Shown here in pieces: positions 35,621-47,951 of a stretch of 64,000 bases of DNA. The DNA is taken from the NCBI GenBank assembly GCA_010094045.1, contig ML986653.1, forward strand, positions 124,001 through 188,000, in the 5' to 3' direction. The notes beneath the pieces are model-generated. The model did not search any database. It had not been told where the DNA came from and saw nothing but the letters and a program-made list of their open reading frames with translations. This DNA is from Lojkania enalia. Its lineage: Eukaryota; Ascomycota; Dothideomycetes; Pleosporales. How positions within the stretch are numbered: position 1 is the stretch's first letter; every line of letters begins with the position of its first letter. The position numbers and the translations under genes were made by a program.

Positions 35621-36770
35621 CTACATCCCCAATCTGTCGATGATGTTCATTGAATCTTTCTTTACTGCGTCTTCTTTAGCTTTTCTGTCGTCGTGCAGCT
35701 TCTTCTTTTCTTCTTCAATTAGCTTCGGCGCCTTCACCCATTCCTTCTGGTTCGGATCCCAGACGTGGCTATAGTCACGTTAGCTACTTGTTCTGAACCC
35801 AGCGGTGTACGTGACATACTCTTCATATTCCGTGAGTACCAAAGCCTTCTCCTTATATTCCTCAATTAGGATTTTATCATACGCATACGGAATGTTCGCA
35901 GGTACACCCTCAAACATAGATTCGCGCATCGGGAATAGGTCTGAAATGTGGTATCGGTGGTAATTTTTGCAAACCCAAGTGCCTGGGTGAGTATCGGGAT
36001 GTGTTTCACTAAGCCCAGTGATGTCGATGAACAAACCGTTCCGGACATCGATCCATCTGGCATCGATGATATTCATTCCATCTCCTCGCTCGCGTTCCCA
36101 TATCCATGGATTTACATCGAGAAGGTATTCTCGCTTCGTTTGCCCATCGTCAGAAACGTATTGCTGCCGCGACTGATTGAAATGTCCACCCATATAGTGT
36201 AGAGTGGCTGCGGAGACTTGCGTATCCATGTCCCAGTCCCACGGAAGGCGCTGTTTAACTGCGTCAGTATCCATAGACTCACAGGCCTGAGTATGCAATA
36301 TACCTTGCCATTCCACCACCATCCAAGTAGTGTCCCATGTGCTATCCAAGTGTCTAATCCCTGATCTTTGAAGAACTTGAGGTATGCGCGAATCATATGA
36401 AGTTGAGTATCGGTACGTTCTTCGTAACTAACTACGCCGTGAAAGTAGCGAGCGTCGTAGTGGCCAAGTTGGGCGTCACCCCTAGAAGATAGTTCAGTGT
36501 GACATAATCTTTCTGGTGGCGTGTGGCGCAGTTGCACAACTGGTGTGATCCGAGAATGTAGTATGCTGAGAGAAAAGTGCAATCAACATACCCTGGCTCA
36601 TGAAAGTATTTGTTCTTTGAAGGATCTGATTTTGACCGGCTCCCTTTCTTCGCCCCTCTCCTCTCTCCCATTGTAAGATCCTTACCATATTGGCCTCCTG
36701 GTAGTGCTATCGCTTGCGCGAAAAGAGATACCGATGCGAAAGCCACCGCATACTCGCGAATTTTCATCAC
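35621..36770 (-). CDS. LicD-family (Mnn4-like) secretory-pathway protein
   Basis: Member of the LicD/fukutin-type family, which moves phosphorylated groups onto glycans; fungal relatives include Mnn4, needed for mannosyl-phosphate transfer in the Golgi. Exons are 36770-36592, 36481-36304, 36250-35811 and 35768-35621 (314 residues). The N-terminus is a signal peptide or anchor (AVAFASVSLFAQAIALPGG). Family signatures are HGTLLGWWWNGK and PWDWDMDTQV, whose acidic DWDMD is the presumed metal site, then LDVNPW and GLFIDITGL. The last exon (HVWDPNQKEWVKAPKL) is joined by a 42-bp intron, GTACAC to TATAG, with GCTAAC as branch site. Without it the frame would end early at 35780. The C-terminus is Lys-rich. 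Substrate is unknown. Confidence 0.82.
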
Positions 36771-38358
36771 TAAAGCGCAGATACTCCAAAGTGGGTTTAA
36801 AAGATGTTAGAAGAATGTATGTCGCCGTTTGAGCTTGGCGCGTTAACGGAATGCGGCGTGGTAACTAGAAGATGGCTGGTTCACGGTTGCATATACTAGA
36901 AGAATGTGTACTCAAGCCTGAGCTGGGAAGTCACAATTGGTCGTTTGGGGAAGGCGATCGCGTGCCTCTTATTGTCTACAAATGACGTGAACAAGGTATT
37001 CTCAGTGATAGAACGAGGTGATGAAAGAATAAACATATGCTGAAATCGATAGGGAGGGGAAATTAGTGCGAAAGATTCTGGACATCAATCTATCTTTAAG
37101 GCTACGGTGCCGTAGGGTTGCTCTAAGCTACTCTTCGGCGTCTCCACGAGCGCCATGATCCTTCCAAGCCTCTTTTGGAAGTAAGTCGCGTGCCTAGCCA
37201 AGCATACTGGAGACTATCCTTGATGCTAGGCCTGCTGGAAAGCAGGATTGGCGTCAGTTGGGGAAAGGCCTGCCAGTAACGCGCGGCGGTGGGCCGCTAG
37301 GCTTCAAATGATACTGGGGTGATAAGAACGATGCGGCACAGTATGCACTCGTGGTTGTGTTGGCGTTCGGGTTTGGGAAGCGATAATCAGGCCTCCGTCT
37401 CTATTGTACTCAGTTCATATCGTAGCTTATCTTCCGTATATGCTAAAGATATTTATTGCCGTTGAGTGGTGAAGCGAGAAACGATCGCTTGTGTATTTTA
37501 GCCATGCAGCACGAAGATCAACGTCAGCGGTCGGTGGCGATGTGACCGGAGCTATACGGAACCATACGGAACCTGGACGATAACGAGGGCGCTTGAACTT
37601 GTCTTTTGCATAAGATGATTGTGTAGTGGACATGGAGATGATACCTATTTGGTGCATATCCAAATCGTTCGAGTATTCACGTTGTTACCCACTATATCAG
37701 GGGCACCACAAGCCTGGTTTAACTTTTCTTGTTTTCCTTGGCTTACGTACACGCATACACGCGTCTCCAATTTGCTCACAGGCCTTGGAAACTAGAAGCG
37801 GCTAGCGCGCCATTCTGTGCTGTGAGCAACGCTAACGTTCACCATAAGCACCAAAATTACAGAAAGTAGCCGGATCTTTTCTCAGAGCCGAGCAATTTCT
37901 CCTTGCTGTGTTGTATCCGTGTTGTATCCGCATCACCGATATCCATACATCAACCGCTTAGGGGATGATAGAGACTGAGCTAGGTTCATAATTTGCTGGC
38001 ATTTTTGCTACTCACGAAGACCCTTGACTTATTGCTACGCTAGTGTTGCAGAAGACTGTCTACAAAGAGGTTTCTCTCGAATAGCTCGAATAGCAAAGTG
38101 CTTAGAATATGTGCTTGGATATCTGCATCCTTGACCCTGGCATGTGTACTAAATGTCAAAACCAAACGTTTTTAATCCTAGTAGAGACCGCGCTTAAGAC
38201 ACTTGCAAAGTTATGAAGAGAAGGTTTGTAAGTTCGCCAGTATCAAGGCAATAGTAGTACATATTGCAAAAATTTGCATATATAGGTCAGAAGCAAATCT
38301 ATGGATGAACGCTTAACAGATTCCAAATCCTTATACGCCAGTAGACAGAACTCGGTAC
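36771..38358. other. intergenic between LicD gene and rvb2
   Basis: 1.6 kb with no supported gene. It contains the LicD promoter on the left and the 3' flank of rvb2 on the right. Confidence 0.5.
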
Positions 38359-39923
<1,565 letters not shown>

Positions 39924-40292
39924 TAGCAGCGGGGACGGTGCGGGGTGGTTTGGATAGGGAACGAAGTGTATTGCGACTCCAGGTGCAAGCTCTGGACAGC
40001 TTTAGACGCTTGGGGCGCCATTGGGCCTCGGCTGCAAGCGACCCCAAACGAGGCGCGCTAGCCGCGTCTGTCTGACACTGAGTCAATCATCCTTCGCGCG
40101 TCAAATCATGTCGAGAAGCTCCACACCGCGTAACCACTAACAGACCTTCTCTACACCTGCACCTCTCGCCAACTTCCCCTCCTCTCTTTCTCCCCTCCTG
40201 TTCCACGATTCTCTCTCTTCTGGTAGCCTTGTCCTCCCTTACTCTACTATTCCTTGCCTCTGATTGCACAGCGGGGGCAGCTGCGACCTCAA
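39924..40292. promoter_or_regulatory. shared divergent promoter, rvb2 and coiled-coil gene
   Basis: 369 bp separate the start of rvb2 (minus) from the first possible start of the coiled-coil gene (plus). The plus strand has a strong C/T tract around 40140-40240 leading to the plus-strand gene, as in many fungal promoters. Confidence 0.5.
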
Positions 40293-43200
40293 ATGAAAGA
40301 GGTGGCTCGCCCTCGCCGCATCGCGATGGATAGGTCGGGCAATCGCCGTCCGCAATACCCGTCGCTGCCAGACGCGCGAGATCCTCGCACTCTCAATCCA
40401 GGCAATCCATCTCCCGGCGGTATTTCAAGGTATGTCCATTCGCTTGTCCTTCACCAGCCGTGGTGTGGGAACACGGTGGTGCACAAGAATCACACCTGCA
40501 TCCAATCCGAGCTCGCCCCACACTAGGCTAATCTCTGTGCCACCTCGCTGCCATCTCTTATTTACTCCCTCGCTGATGCTGTCTTCCCAACTTTGTAGTC
40601 CCCTTGAACCACTTTGGCGTCGTCCGTCTGTACATTCTCCAGATTCCATGACTTCCAAAAAGAGGCCCGTTCGCCCCAGCAGCCGTGGGACAAGTCCTGA
40701 GAACAAACGAAATCGCGCCTTTGACGGAAGCTCTACTGAGGTAAGTTTGAACATGTTTTACTCTTATACACTTGTGCTAACCCGTATTCGCACTAGTATG
40801 TCTCCCCACCAATCCAAGTGCCTCAAGAAGCAAATACGTGTAAGATGCACTAAGCTATAGTGGTCGAGTTCTCGACGCTAGGGAACGATATTTTCACAAG
40901 GGATAGAAGACTCATTAACTGGTAATAGATTGAAAGGTCGCCGAGACTCTGGCGAGTGGAGATCCTCCGCTGGACGTGTAGCTAGCCATGGATCAACACA
41001 AATGAGAAAGGGTAGCACGGATGGCCGGAGTCCGCTGGCGATGATGTCCCCAGTGTCGACTCACGGCGAGCAGGGCCCGCTAGGAAGTGGCGGGTCAACA
41101 CCCGTTCAGGGCGCACCTCAAGCGCCGTCTATGACCCCCATTACACTAGGAAAACCCAGTCTCCAAGCTATAGCTACGGTTGTAAACAACGTCAAGGCAG
41201 AGTTACACTTTACCCGCCTACAACAGCAAGATGAGTTTGCGCCACCTAGTAATTTAACGGCACTGCAAAAGCTACGTGAACGGAAAAAAGCTCTAGCAAA
41301 AAATGAGCTTGAATGTTCTCGGAGGGGCGTTCAGAGCTGCTTTGGGCTATCCCAAATCCTCCATCCGCCAGCTGATAGCAACTATGTATCACAGATCCGA
41401 GACAATACAGAGCTCGAGGCTTTTAAGACCCAAGCCGATGTCATGAACAATCGAATCCAGAACATGGAGGCCCAAATGAAGGAAATGCAAGATAACCAAG
41501 GACAAAAGCTAAAGGAAATGCTTGAGAAGGAGCTGAAGGGTATTAGAGAGGAACAGCAAAAGGCTCATGAAGAGTGGAATGGTATCAGGGGCACTCAACT
41601 CAGCATTGCATCCAAACAACACGAAAAAATGCCAGCTGCAGACTTCTCGAAAGATATAAAAAGTCTCTGGGATTGCTCACATCGTATAGATAAATCCATC
41701 GGTGGTCTAATTTCGCGAATTCATAGCTTAGAGACTCTGTCAGATCGTATTGAAGTGGCGAACGATAATCTGCGCGGCGACCTAGCTAAGACCGATAAGC
41801 ATGAACGCGAAACTTACAAGCTGGCAACAGAAGCCCGACAGAAGGTTGACGACTTCAAAGAGAAATCCGTCGGCTTTGAGAGGAGGATTACGAAACTGGA
41901 AGCTGATCTTGATGTTAAGGACCATGGAGTCTTCGATCGATTAAAGAAAACAGAAGGTCTTTTCCATCGAATGAAAGATGTCGAAGAACTGAAAAAGAAA
42001 ATCGATACCTTTACAGCTCAGATAACAGCGTGTCAAAGCACCATTACTAAGTTGCAGTCTACTATCAACGAATTGGGTCCTACTGTCATTGATTTGGGCT
42101 CTCGTGTGGCTACTATCGAGTCTAGCAAAACGGAAATAAGGTCTCCAGTGCCAAACATTGCGAACGAAGCACAGGAAGCCGCACTTGCAGCTGTCCAAAA
42201 CGGGCAATCAAATCTAGAGCGTGAACTAAGCTCAATAAAGCAACAATTACAATCACTAAACAGCGCAGACATAAAGAGAGAGGCTGCCAAAAAATCACAA
42301 GCTGAGACACTAGGCGAAATATCGCGGACGATGCAATCTCTCACGACTCGATTGTCCACACTGGAAAAAGTAGCTGGGGAGCGAAATATACAAGTCGTGG
42401 AGAAAGGCGAGGAGGTAGAGAAGACAATCTCGGGTTTGGAGGCCAGAATAAATGAATTGGGCAAATCGAGCGACCGGAATTTTGAGCATATCACGGATGA
42501 ACAGCACAATCTGAAAACTGATCTCGATGGTACAAGGAACTTGATAGTACAGCAGGTGGCGGATTTTATGAAAACTATACTCAACCCACATATTGCCACG
42601 AACAACGAGCGCCTCGAGGGCATGGATAAGCAGCTCTCCAACCATGTCGCTGAGATAGCACAACTTAAGCAATGTGCTGCTTCAAATGCACAATTATCAG
42701 CATGCCCACGAGTCATAGACCAATCACCAAATTTCCGTACTGATCTGGATAGCTTTGGGACACAGCCTCAAAATCAATCAAATAGCGTCATGAATGCGAC
42801 TAGGCCATTCATTTCTATGGAAGACTTGAACAAGCTGCGAGGAGAGCTTCAGAATCTTCAACAATTTGTGGGACAGGAAAGTGACGCAAGACAAAAGGCA
42901 ATACAAGGGCTGGAGCAACAGCTCAAGAATGTGCAGGATATTACAGCGCACAGCATCCAGAGCTTGGAGGCCCGCTATGAAAACATTCAAACGGATCAGT
43001 TGTATCAACAGATAGTCAACGAGATCCAAAGGATGTATCCCGATGCACCAGCGTTTCTTCAACAGCTGGGCATCGTCCAGAATCGGGTTAATAGCCTAAT
43101 CAATGATTCAATGTCCATGCAACATATTCTTCGCGATGCTCGGCAAAAAGGAGAAACCGCGATTGCTCAAACTTCACGAGCTGAGACCACGACAAACCAA

Positions 43201-43761
43201 ATTAGTGAGAGCGTCGCGCGTTTACAAGGTTCATTTGCAGATCTAGAGCAAAGTTTCCTACAGCTCAACCAACAAGTCTATCCTTCTGAACAGCTAAACA
43301 CCGTCCAAGAACACATCGCTAAATTGGAGAGCAAGTGCTCCGAGCTTCAGAAAGTTAATGAAGACATTATTAGAGGGCACAACACGCTTCAAGAAGTGGC
43401 AGTAGCAATTCAGCGTAAGCAGACCGACTTCGATAAGACCCTTACGAAATGCGATGAAGAGGGTATAGGGTGGAAGAGAGCCGAAGAGAAGCTAACGAAG
43501 TCGTTTGCTGCGCTAGATGAGGACGTAAAGAAGATACAAGAGACGCTTTCAAGTGTTGAGAGCGTCTCCAGTAGATTCCAGTTCGCTCAACATGACCTAG
43601 CTCGGGTTATAGTGCACATTAAAGACATTGAGAGCAACATCCGTGCTCAATTTCCGAAGTGGAAGTTGAAAAGTCTAGACTTCCCATTCCAGGGGGAGGA
43701 AGAACGGCGATCCGAGGAATCGCCAATACGCGATCAGGGCCAGAGGCGACGACGGTTCTGA
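40293..43761 (+). CDS. large coiled-coil protein, unknown function
   Basis: Not recognised as a named family. Exons are 40293 (or 40326) to 40429, 40599-40740, 40797-40837 and 40929-43761. From ATG 40326 the product is 1039 residues; the in-frame ATG at 40293 adds 11 (KEVARPRRIA). The 41-bp third exon was needed to keep frame and gives YVSPPIQVPQEAN. The first 150 residues are disordered, Ser/Pro/Arg-rich. Nearly all the rest is long coiled coil with heptads (for example EAQMKEMQDNQGQKLKEML, AAKKSQAETLGEISRTMQSL), with short breaks, ending in an Arg-rich tail (RDQGQRRRRF). Such proteins are often scaffolds of spindle pole, septum or cytoskeleton; that is only a guess. Confidence 0.8.
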
Positions 43762-44515
43762 TGATGTCCATCTTGATGACGAATATTATTGAACAGCCCA
43801 AACCATTCCCAATGTTCATTCTGGGTTAAACAGCCCCACTTTCCATGTCTGTTTTTATTTTCCCTAGTGTACCTTCGGTATTCTAGCGATTTAGCGTACT
43901 CGATACCCCACCATTCGCTTCTCTTATCTTGCTTTACTGCATGTAGTATGATACCTTAGCTGGCTTTCTTTTGGGGGACTCTCTTCATCGATATTAGATA
44001 TAATCCTAGTTGATATTTATTATAGCCGGATGGATGGGATCGGAGTCTAGTTGTTTTCGTTCCTTTCATTCGATCGATCAAAAGCGGCTGGACTGAAAAA
44101 TTGGGGCCCAACACTCGTCCGGTGACATGCGAGGTTAGGGGAATAAATGTTTGTGTGCAGTGGGGTCCTGCTTATATATATGCCGGCGTTTGAAGGATCA
44201 GGATCAGGATCTAGGAAGTTCGCTTCGGTTAAGCGAGTAATATAAGTACACTAGTTTTTTTTTTTTAAAATAAATAAAAATAAAACAGCAAACGAGGAAA
44301 TATTGAATGCTAAAAGTATACAGTAGTTTGTTTGTTTGTTTGTTTGTTTGTTTGTTTGTTTACTGTGCCCTCTAGGAAATGCCAAGACCTCCAGGGCTAA
44401 GAGCGATAAGTTCGCGACGCGGCGCCTGTAGTTCAGCGCCAATTACCTACGCTCTATTTTCATGAGCGCATAACTCAGACTTTCACATTTAGAACGACAC
44501 AATCGCGCCGCCAAA
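43762..44515. other. intergenic with TTTG microsatellite
   Basis: Holds the 3' UTR of the coiled-coil gene and the promoter of the Pop8-like gene. The (TTTG)n repeat is listed separately. No gene is seen. Confidence 0.5.
44327..44361 (+). repeat. (TTTG)8 microsatellite
   Basis: Eight tandem copies of TTTG plus a partial unit, about 155 bp upstream of the Pop8-like start codon. Confidence 0.9.
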
Positions 44516-45136
44516 ATGGCATACCCACAAACGTCCGCGCCGGCCTCACTCAGCGATACCACCCTCCCCACGCCACTCCAACGCACCGCATCCTATCCCA
44601 ACCAACAAACCGCCCTACCACCACCCCAATCCCCACAGCCTACCACACCCCAAAAGCGCAAACGCCTCAACCGAAAACCGCACATCCTTCACCAAGCCAC
44701 CCTCAAAAAAGGCCTCTGGATATACTTCCACCTCGTCCTCATAACGCCCTCGACCGCTGCGCCGCCGCATCCCCCATCGTCCAATTCTCCCTCCGATCCC
44801 TCGACGACAGACCTCGATCCGCTTACCGCATCCTCCCTCCTCACGCCCCCGCTGTCCGCTTATCTTGGCCTCCACGGCTCCGCGGTACCAATCGATATTC
44901 TGAAGACCAAGGGTGCGGACACGTGGGTTCGAGTGCCGAGGGAGGATGGGAGCGCGTTTAGGGCGAGCTTGAGCGGATGGACGGGGTGGTGTGATGGGGA
45001 GCTTGTGCCCGGGGCGCAGGGCGCCGAGGGCAGGGTGAGGGTGTCGTGGAGGGTGAAGGGGGAAAGCGAGGTCCTGGGTGGTTTAGATTGGGGGGATGGG
45101 ATTAGTGATGGAGGGAGGAGCTTGTTTGGGAGCTGA
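44516..45136 (+). CDS. pop8: Pop8-like RNase P/MRP subunit
   Basis: Likely subunit of the nuclear RNase P and RNase MRP ribonucleoproteins, which process tRNA and rRNA precursors. The single-exon product has 206 residues. After a Pro/Gln-rich N-terminus of about 50 residues comes the Pop8-type fold: ATLKKGLWIYFHLVLIT, DPLTASSLLTPPLSAYLGLH, GSAVPIDILKTKGADTWVRV and PREDGSAFRASLSGW. The family assignment rests on my recall of that pattern. A low-complexity Ser/Pro insert splits the first strand from the helix. Base composition changes sharply inside the gene (C-rich first half, G-rich second half). It runs convergent to the GABA transaminase gene. Yeast Pop8 is shorter (about 130 residues). Confidence 0.6.
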   Translation: MAYPQTSAPASLSDTTLPTPLQRTASYPNQQTALPPPQSPQPTTPQKRKRLNRKPHILHQATLKKGLWIYFHLVLITPSTAAPPHPPSSNSPSDPSTTDLDPLTASSLLTPPLSAYLGLHGSAVPIDILKTKGADTWVRVPREDGSAFRASLSGWTGWCDGELVPGAQGAEGRVRVSWRVKGESEVLGGLDWGDGISDGGRSLFGS

Positions 45137-45429
45137 AGAAGTGGGTGCCGGATTAATGGAAATGCGGCTACGGTTGAGGGGGATCTTTGATGAATAATGC
45201 AGCCCCGGCAATAGTAATCATGACACCATTTAGAAGTATGCGGCCATTCGGGTCGACCTTTCGAAGATGTTTGAATCTACTCGCTGAAGCACAGTACCGA
45301 AACTCCTCTACCAGAAATAGAAAGAAGCCATCCTATATGCCGCAGGTATATAAGGTGCAAAGGACGCCGGTTCCTCCCTAATCCGCATCATACATTACTC
45401 CATTCCCCTATGGCTGATACCCTACCTCT

Positions 45430-47072
45430 TCACGATTTGAAAATCTTCTCCAATCTCTCAAGGAAGATATCCGCGTGATGCTTCTGGAAAATAAGCATCG
45501 GCCTCAACCTAACTGCCGACTCGCCACTGCCGCCGACGTTGATCCCGATGCTCTTGGCCTTCTTCAGCACCTCGTCTCTCCTAGGGCTATCCCAGGCAAT
45601 GAAAGTGCCTTGTCCTTTGCCCCGCAAATTGTTAATCTCATTGGTGTACTGTTGTGCCAGTCGGTTTAAGCCGGCATAGAGGTAGTCACCCGTCGCCGCG
45701 GTGTTCTCAACTAGATTGAGCCTGTTGATTTCCTGGATGATGGCTCGGAAGAGGATTGCGCGAGCTGGGTCACCCATCCAAGTGTTAAACTGTCTATATG
45801 GCTTATTGGGGCGGAGCTCGTTGTTGCCGTAATAGTATCCTGCAGTTTGTGCCTTCTTGGAGAAGGTGACTATGTCTGGTGGTGTAGATAAGCCCCAGTG
45901 TTCGTGTGCCCAGAATTTACCCGTCGCGCCTACACCAGTCTGCACCTCGTCCACAATGAAGAGTATGTTATGCTTCTTAGTAATATCACGAAGACCGCGG
46001 AAAAAGTTTGGAGAGGCGTGGTTGTCGCCACCCTCGGATTGGATGGGTTCCACGACGACAGCGGCAGGTGGTGCGTGCCACTCCTTGATCAGGCGTTCAA
46101 CTTCAGCGAGGCAGCGCTGCTCCTCGGCGGCGTTCTCGGCGGCGTATTGGTCAAGAGGGTACTTAAGGGAAGGGAAGGGAGCCTTAGGCCAGTCAAATGC
46201 AGGAATGTCAAGTTTGTGAATCGGCTTGGAGCGGGTAGTGGAAAGACTGCCGAACAGACGGCCGTGGAATGCCGATGCGAAGGAGAGGATGGAAAGTTGG
46301 GGGGCACCAGGAGACTGATTGTGCATGGAAGAGTTGATCTCGTGCTCGGTGAAATCGACGTGGTGACCGCCACGCTCGTGCTGTCGCTTCCACATAAAAG
46401 CGGCTTTGTAGGCGAGTTCGTTGGCATCGGAGCCGGACTGGCCGGTAAAGACTTGGTCGAGGCCCTTGGGGGCAACGCTCAATATACCGGTCTCTAGAAT
46501 ATCTGCCCAATCGTGCTGAGGGAAGTTGCCGAGTGCAGGCCGGTTGATCAGCGCGGACGCCATCTCGGGAGAAGTAGCCGCCTGGAGGAGTGTGGGATTG
46601 TTGTAGCCCACGGGGATGGAGGCAATCTGAGCATAGCTAGGGGGCGTTAGCCAAAGACTGTTACGGATGCCATTTGGAGTACTTACACGTCGAGAAGGAC
46701 GTTGCCGTCAAGATCAGCAAGACTGCAAGTCTGTCAGCTATCAGGCTCTTACGGCGACTGCCTCTCTTCTCACTAGTTCCCGTAGCTCTTCCCATAGTCA
46801 GCCATCATGTTCAAGCTTCTCGTGTCGAAGACCTTGCTGAGCCGCTCAATCGCCTTGATGCTCTTGGGCCCGGGAATTGCGGTCTGCACGGTTGGCCCCG
46901 CGGGCTCGTCTAGGAAGAATGGCTGCTCCCCACTCTCTGGAACAGCGGGGCTCGCGGCTGCTGAAGCATGCTGCCTTCGGAGAGAAATTGGTGCTGTCCT
47001 AGGCGCTGAATATGCGAATAAACGTGTAGTAGCCGGCCGTACGCGGCCTGTTGTGCGAAGGAACGAGGCCAT
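45430..47072 (-). CDS. uga1: 4-aminobutyrate aminotransferase (GABA transaminase)
   Basis: PLP enzyme that converts GABA and 2-oxoglutarate to succinic semialdehyde and glutamate (yeast Uga1, Aspergillus GatA). Exons are 47072-46774, 46722-46687 and 46636-45430, giving 513 residues; the second exon is 36 bp. The N-terminus (SFLRTTGRVRPATTRLFAYS) is Arg/Ser-rich and looks like a mitochondrial targeting signal, though fungal enzymes are often cytosolic. Motifs: GQSGSDANELAYKAAFMWKR, SILSFASAFHGR, VVVEPIQSEGGDNHAS, LFIVDEVQTGVGATGKFWAH, and the PLP lysine in VTFSKKAQTAGYY. The frame is open upstream to 47135, but ATG 47072 starts the presequence-like stretch. Confidence 0.94.
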
Positions 47073-47951
47073 TGTGCTGGCTGGCGCTGTGAGGGAGACC
47101 CGGGGCCCAAGAGTGGGATTAACGACACAGCTCAACGAAGAGCCGCCGATGCGCGAGCAATTGCAATGGGGGGGGGGCTTTCTGTCGGTGGGAACGAGAA
47201 CAAGTGCAAGCGGGAGAATGGGCAGGAGAGCAGGCAGTTGAGCGGGCAGCTGTCCAAGTCACAGTGAGTCAGCTGGTTTGTGAGGGGGAGGTCCAGGGCT
47301 TTATTCTGTCATGTTTACTGGCAACCGATACCGTTCAGGCGCTATGCGTGCCGGGGTAGCTGCATCACAATCGGCGGGGTCTAAGCCGATGCTAACCCCC
47401 AATCGAGCTCGTCCACGCGAGATCCTGGGCTTAGCTATCGCAATTGTGGGCCAGAGAAAGGCTTCGTCAGACTCTCTTTCATCTTAGAGGGCGCTCTACA
47501 CGCCCTAGACGCCCAATCCCCACCCCAAGGCGCGTCCAAGAGATTCGAGATCTGACAACCGCGTTCAGTTTTGGCCGTCACCTGGCCGTATGTCGTGGCT
47601 CTGTGCTTTAGTGTCGCCATTCCTTCATTCCATTACGTTCATTATAATACATCTTCTCTTCCACATTCACCAAATCGTAACCCATCTCTCCCGGCTCGCT
47701 AACGAATTTTTCAATGCAATGATATCAAATGAAATAGGGCCGCGGAGTGCTTGCCAGCATCCAATCGTCAAAGTTTCCCGCCAACGCCTCTATGCTTCGG
47801 GTCGACGCCCAGAAGCTGGGTTATAGAAGGCCCGACTGTGCTCAATGCCGCCCGATCACGCCCGATCAACAATGAATTCGCCAAGAAAAGAGAGCGAGCA
47901 ACAAGATATAAACCTAAGGCGAATGGTGCGATTCATGGTCTGATCAGCCTG
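47073..47951. other. intergenic, GABA transaminase promoter and set2 3' flank
   Basis: No gene is seen. A run of eight G at about 47168-47176 lies in the promoter side of the transaminase gene. Confidence 0.5.

Noticed and set aside
42033..42716. 227-codon minus-strand frame inside the coiled-coil gene
   Set aside because: Shadow of the Gln/Lys/Ser-rich coiled-coil codons on the other strand; Cys/Ser-rich and without domain.
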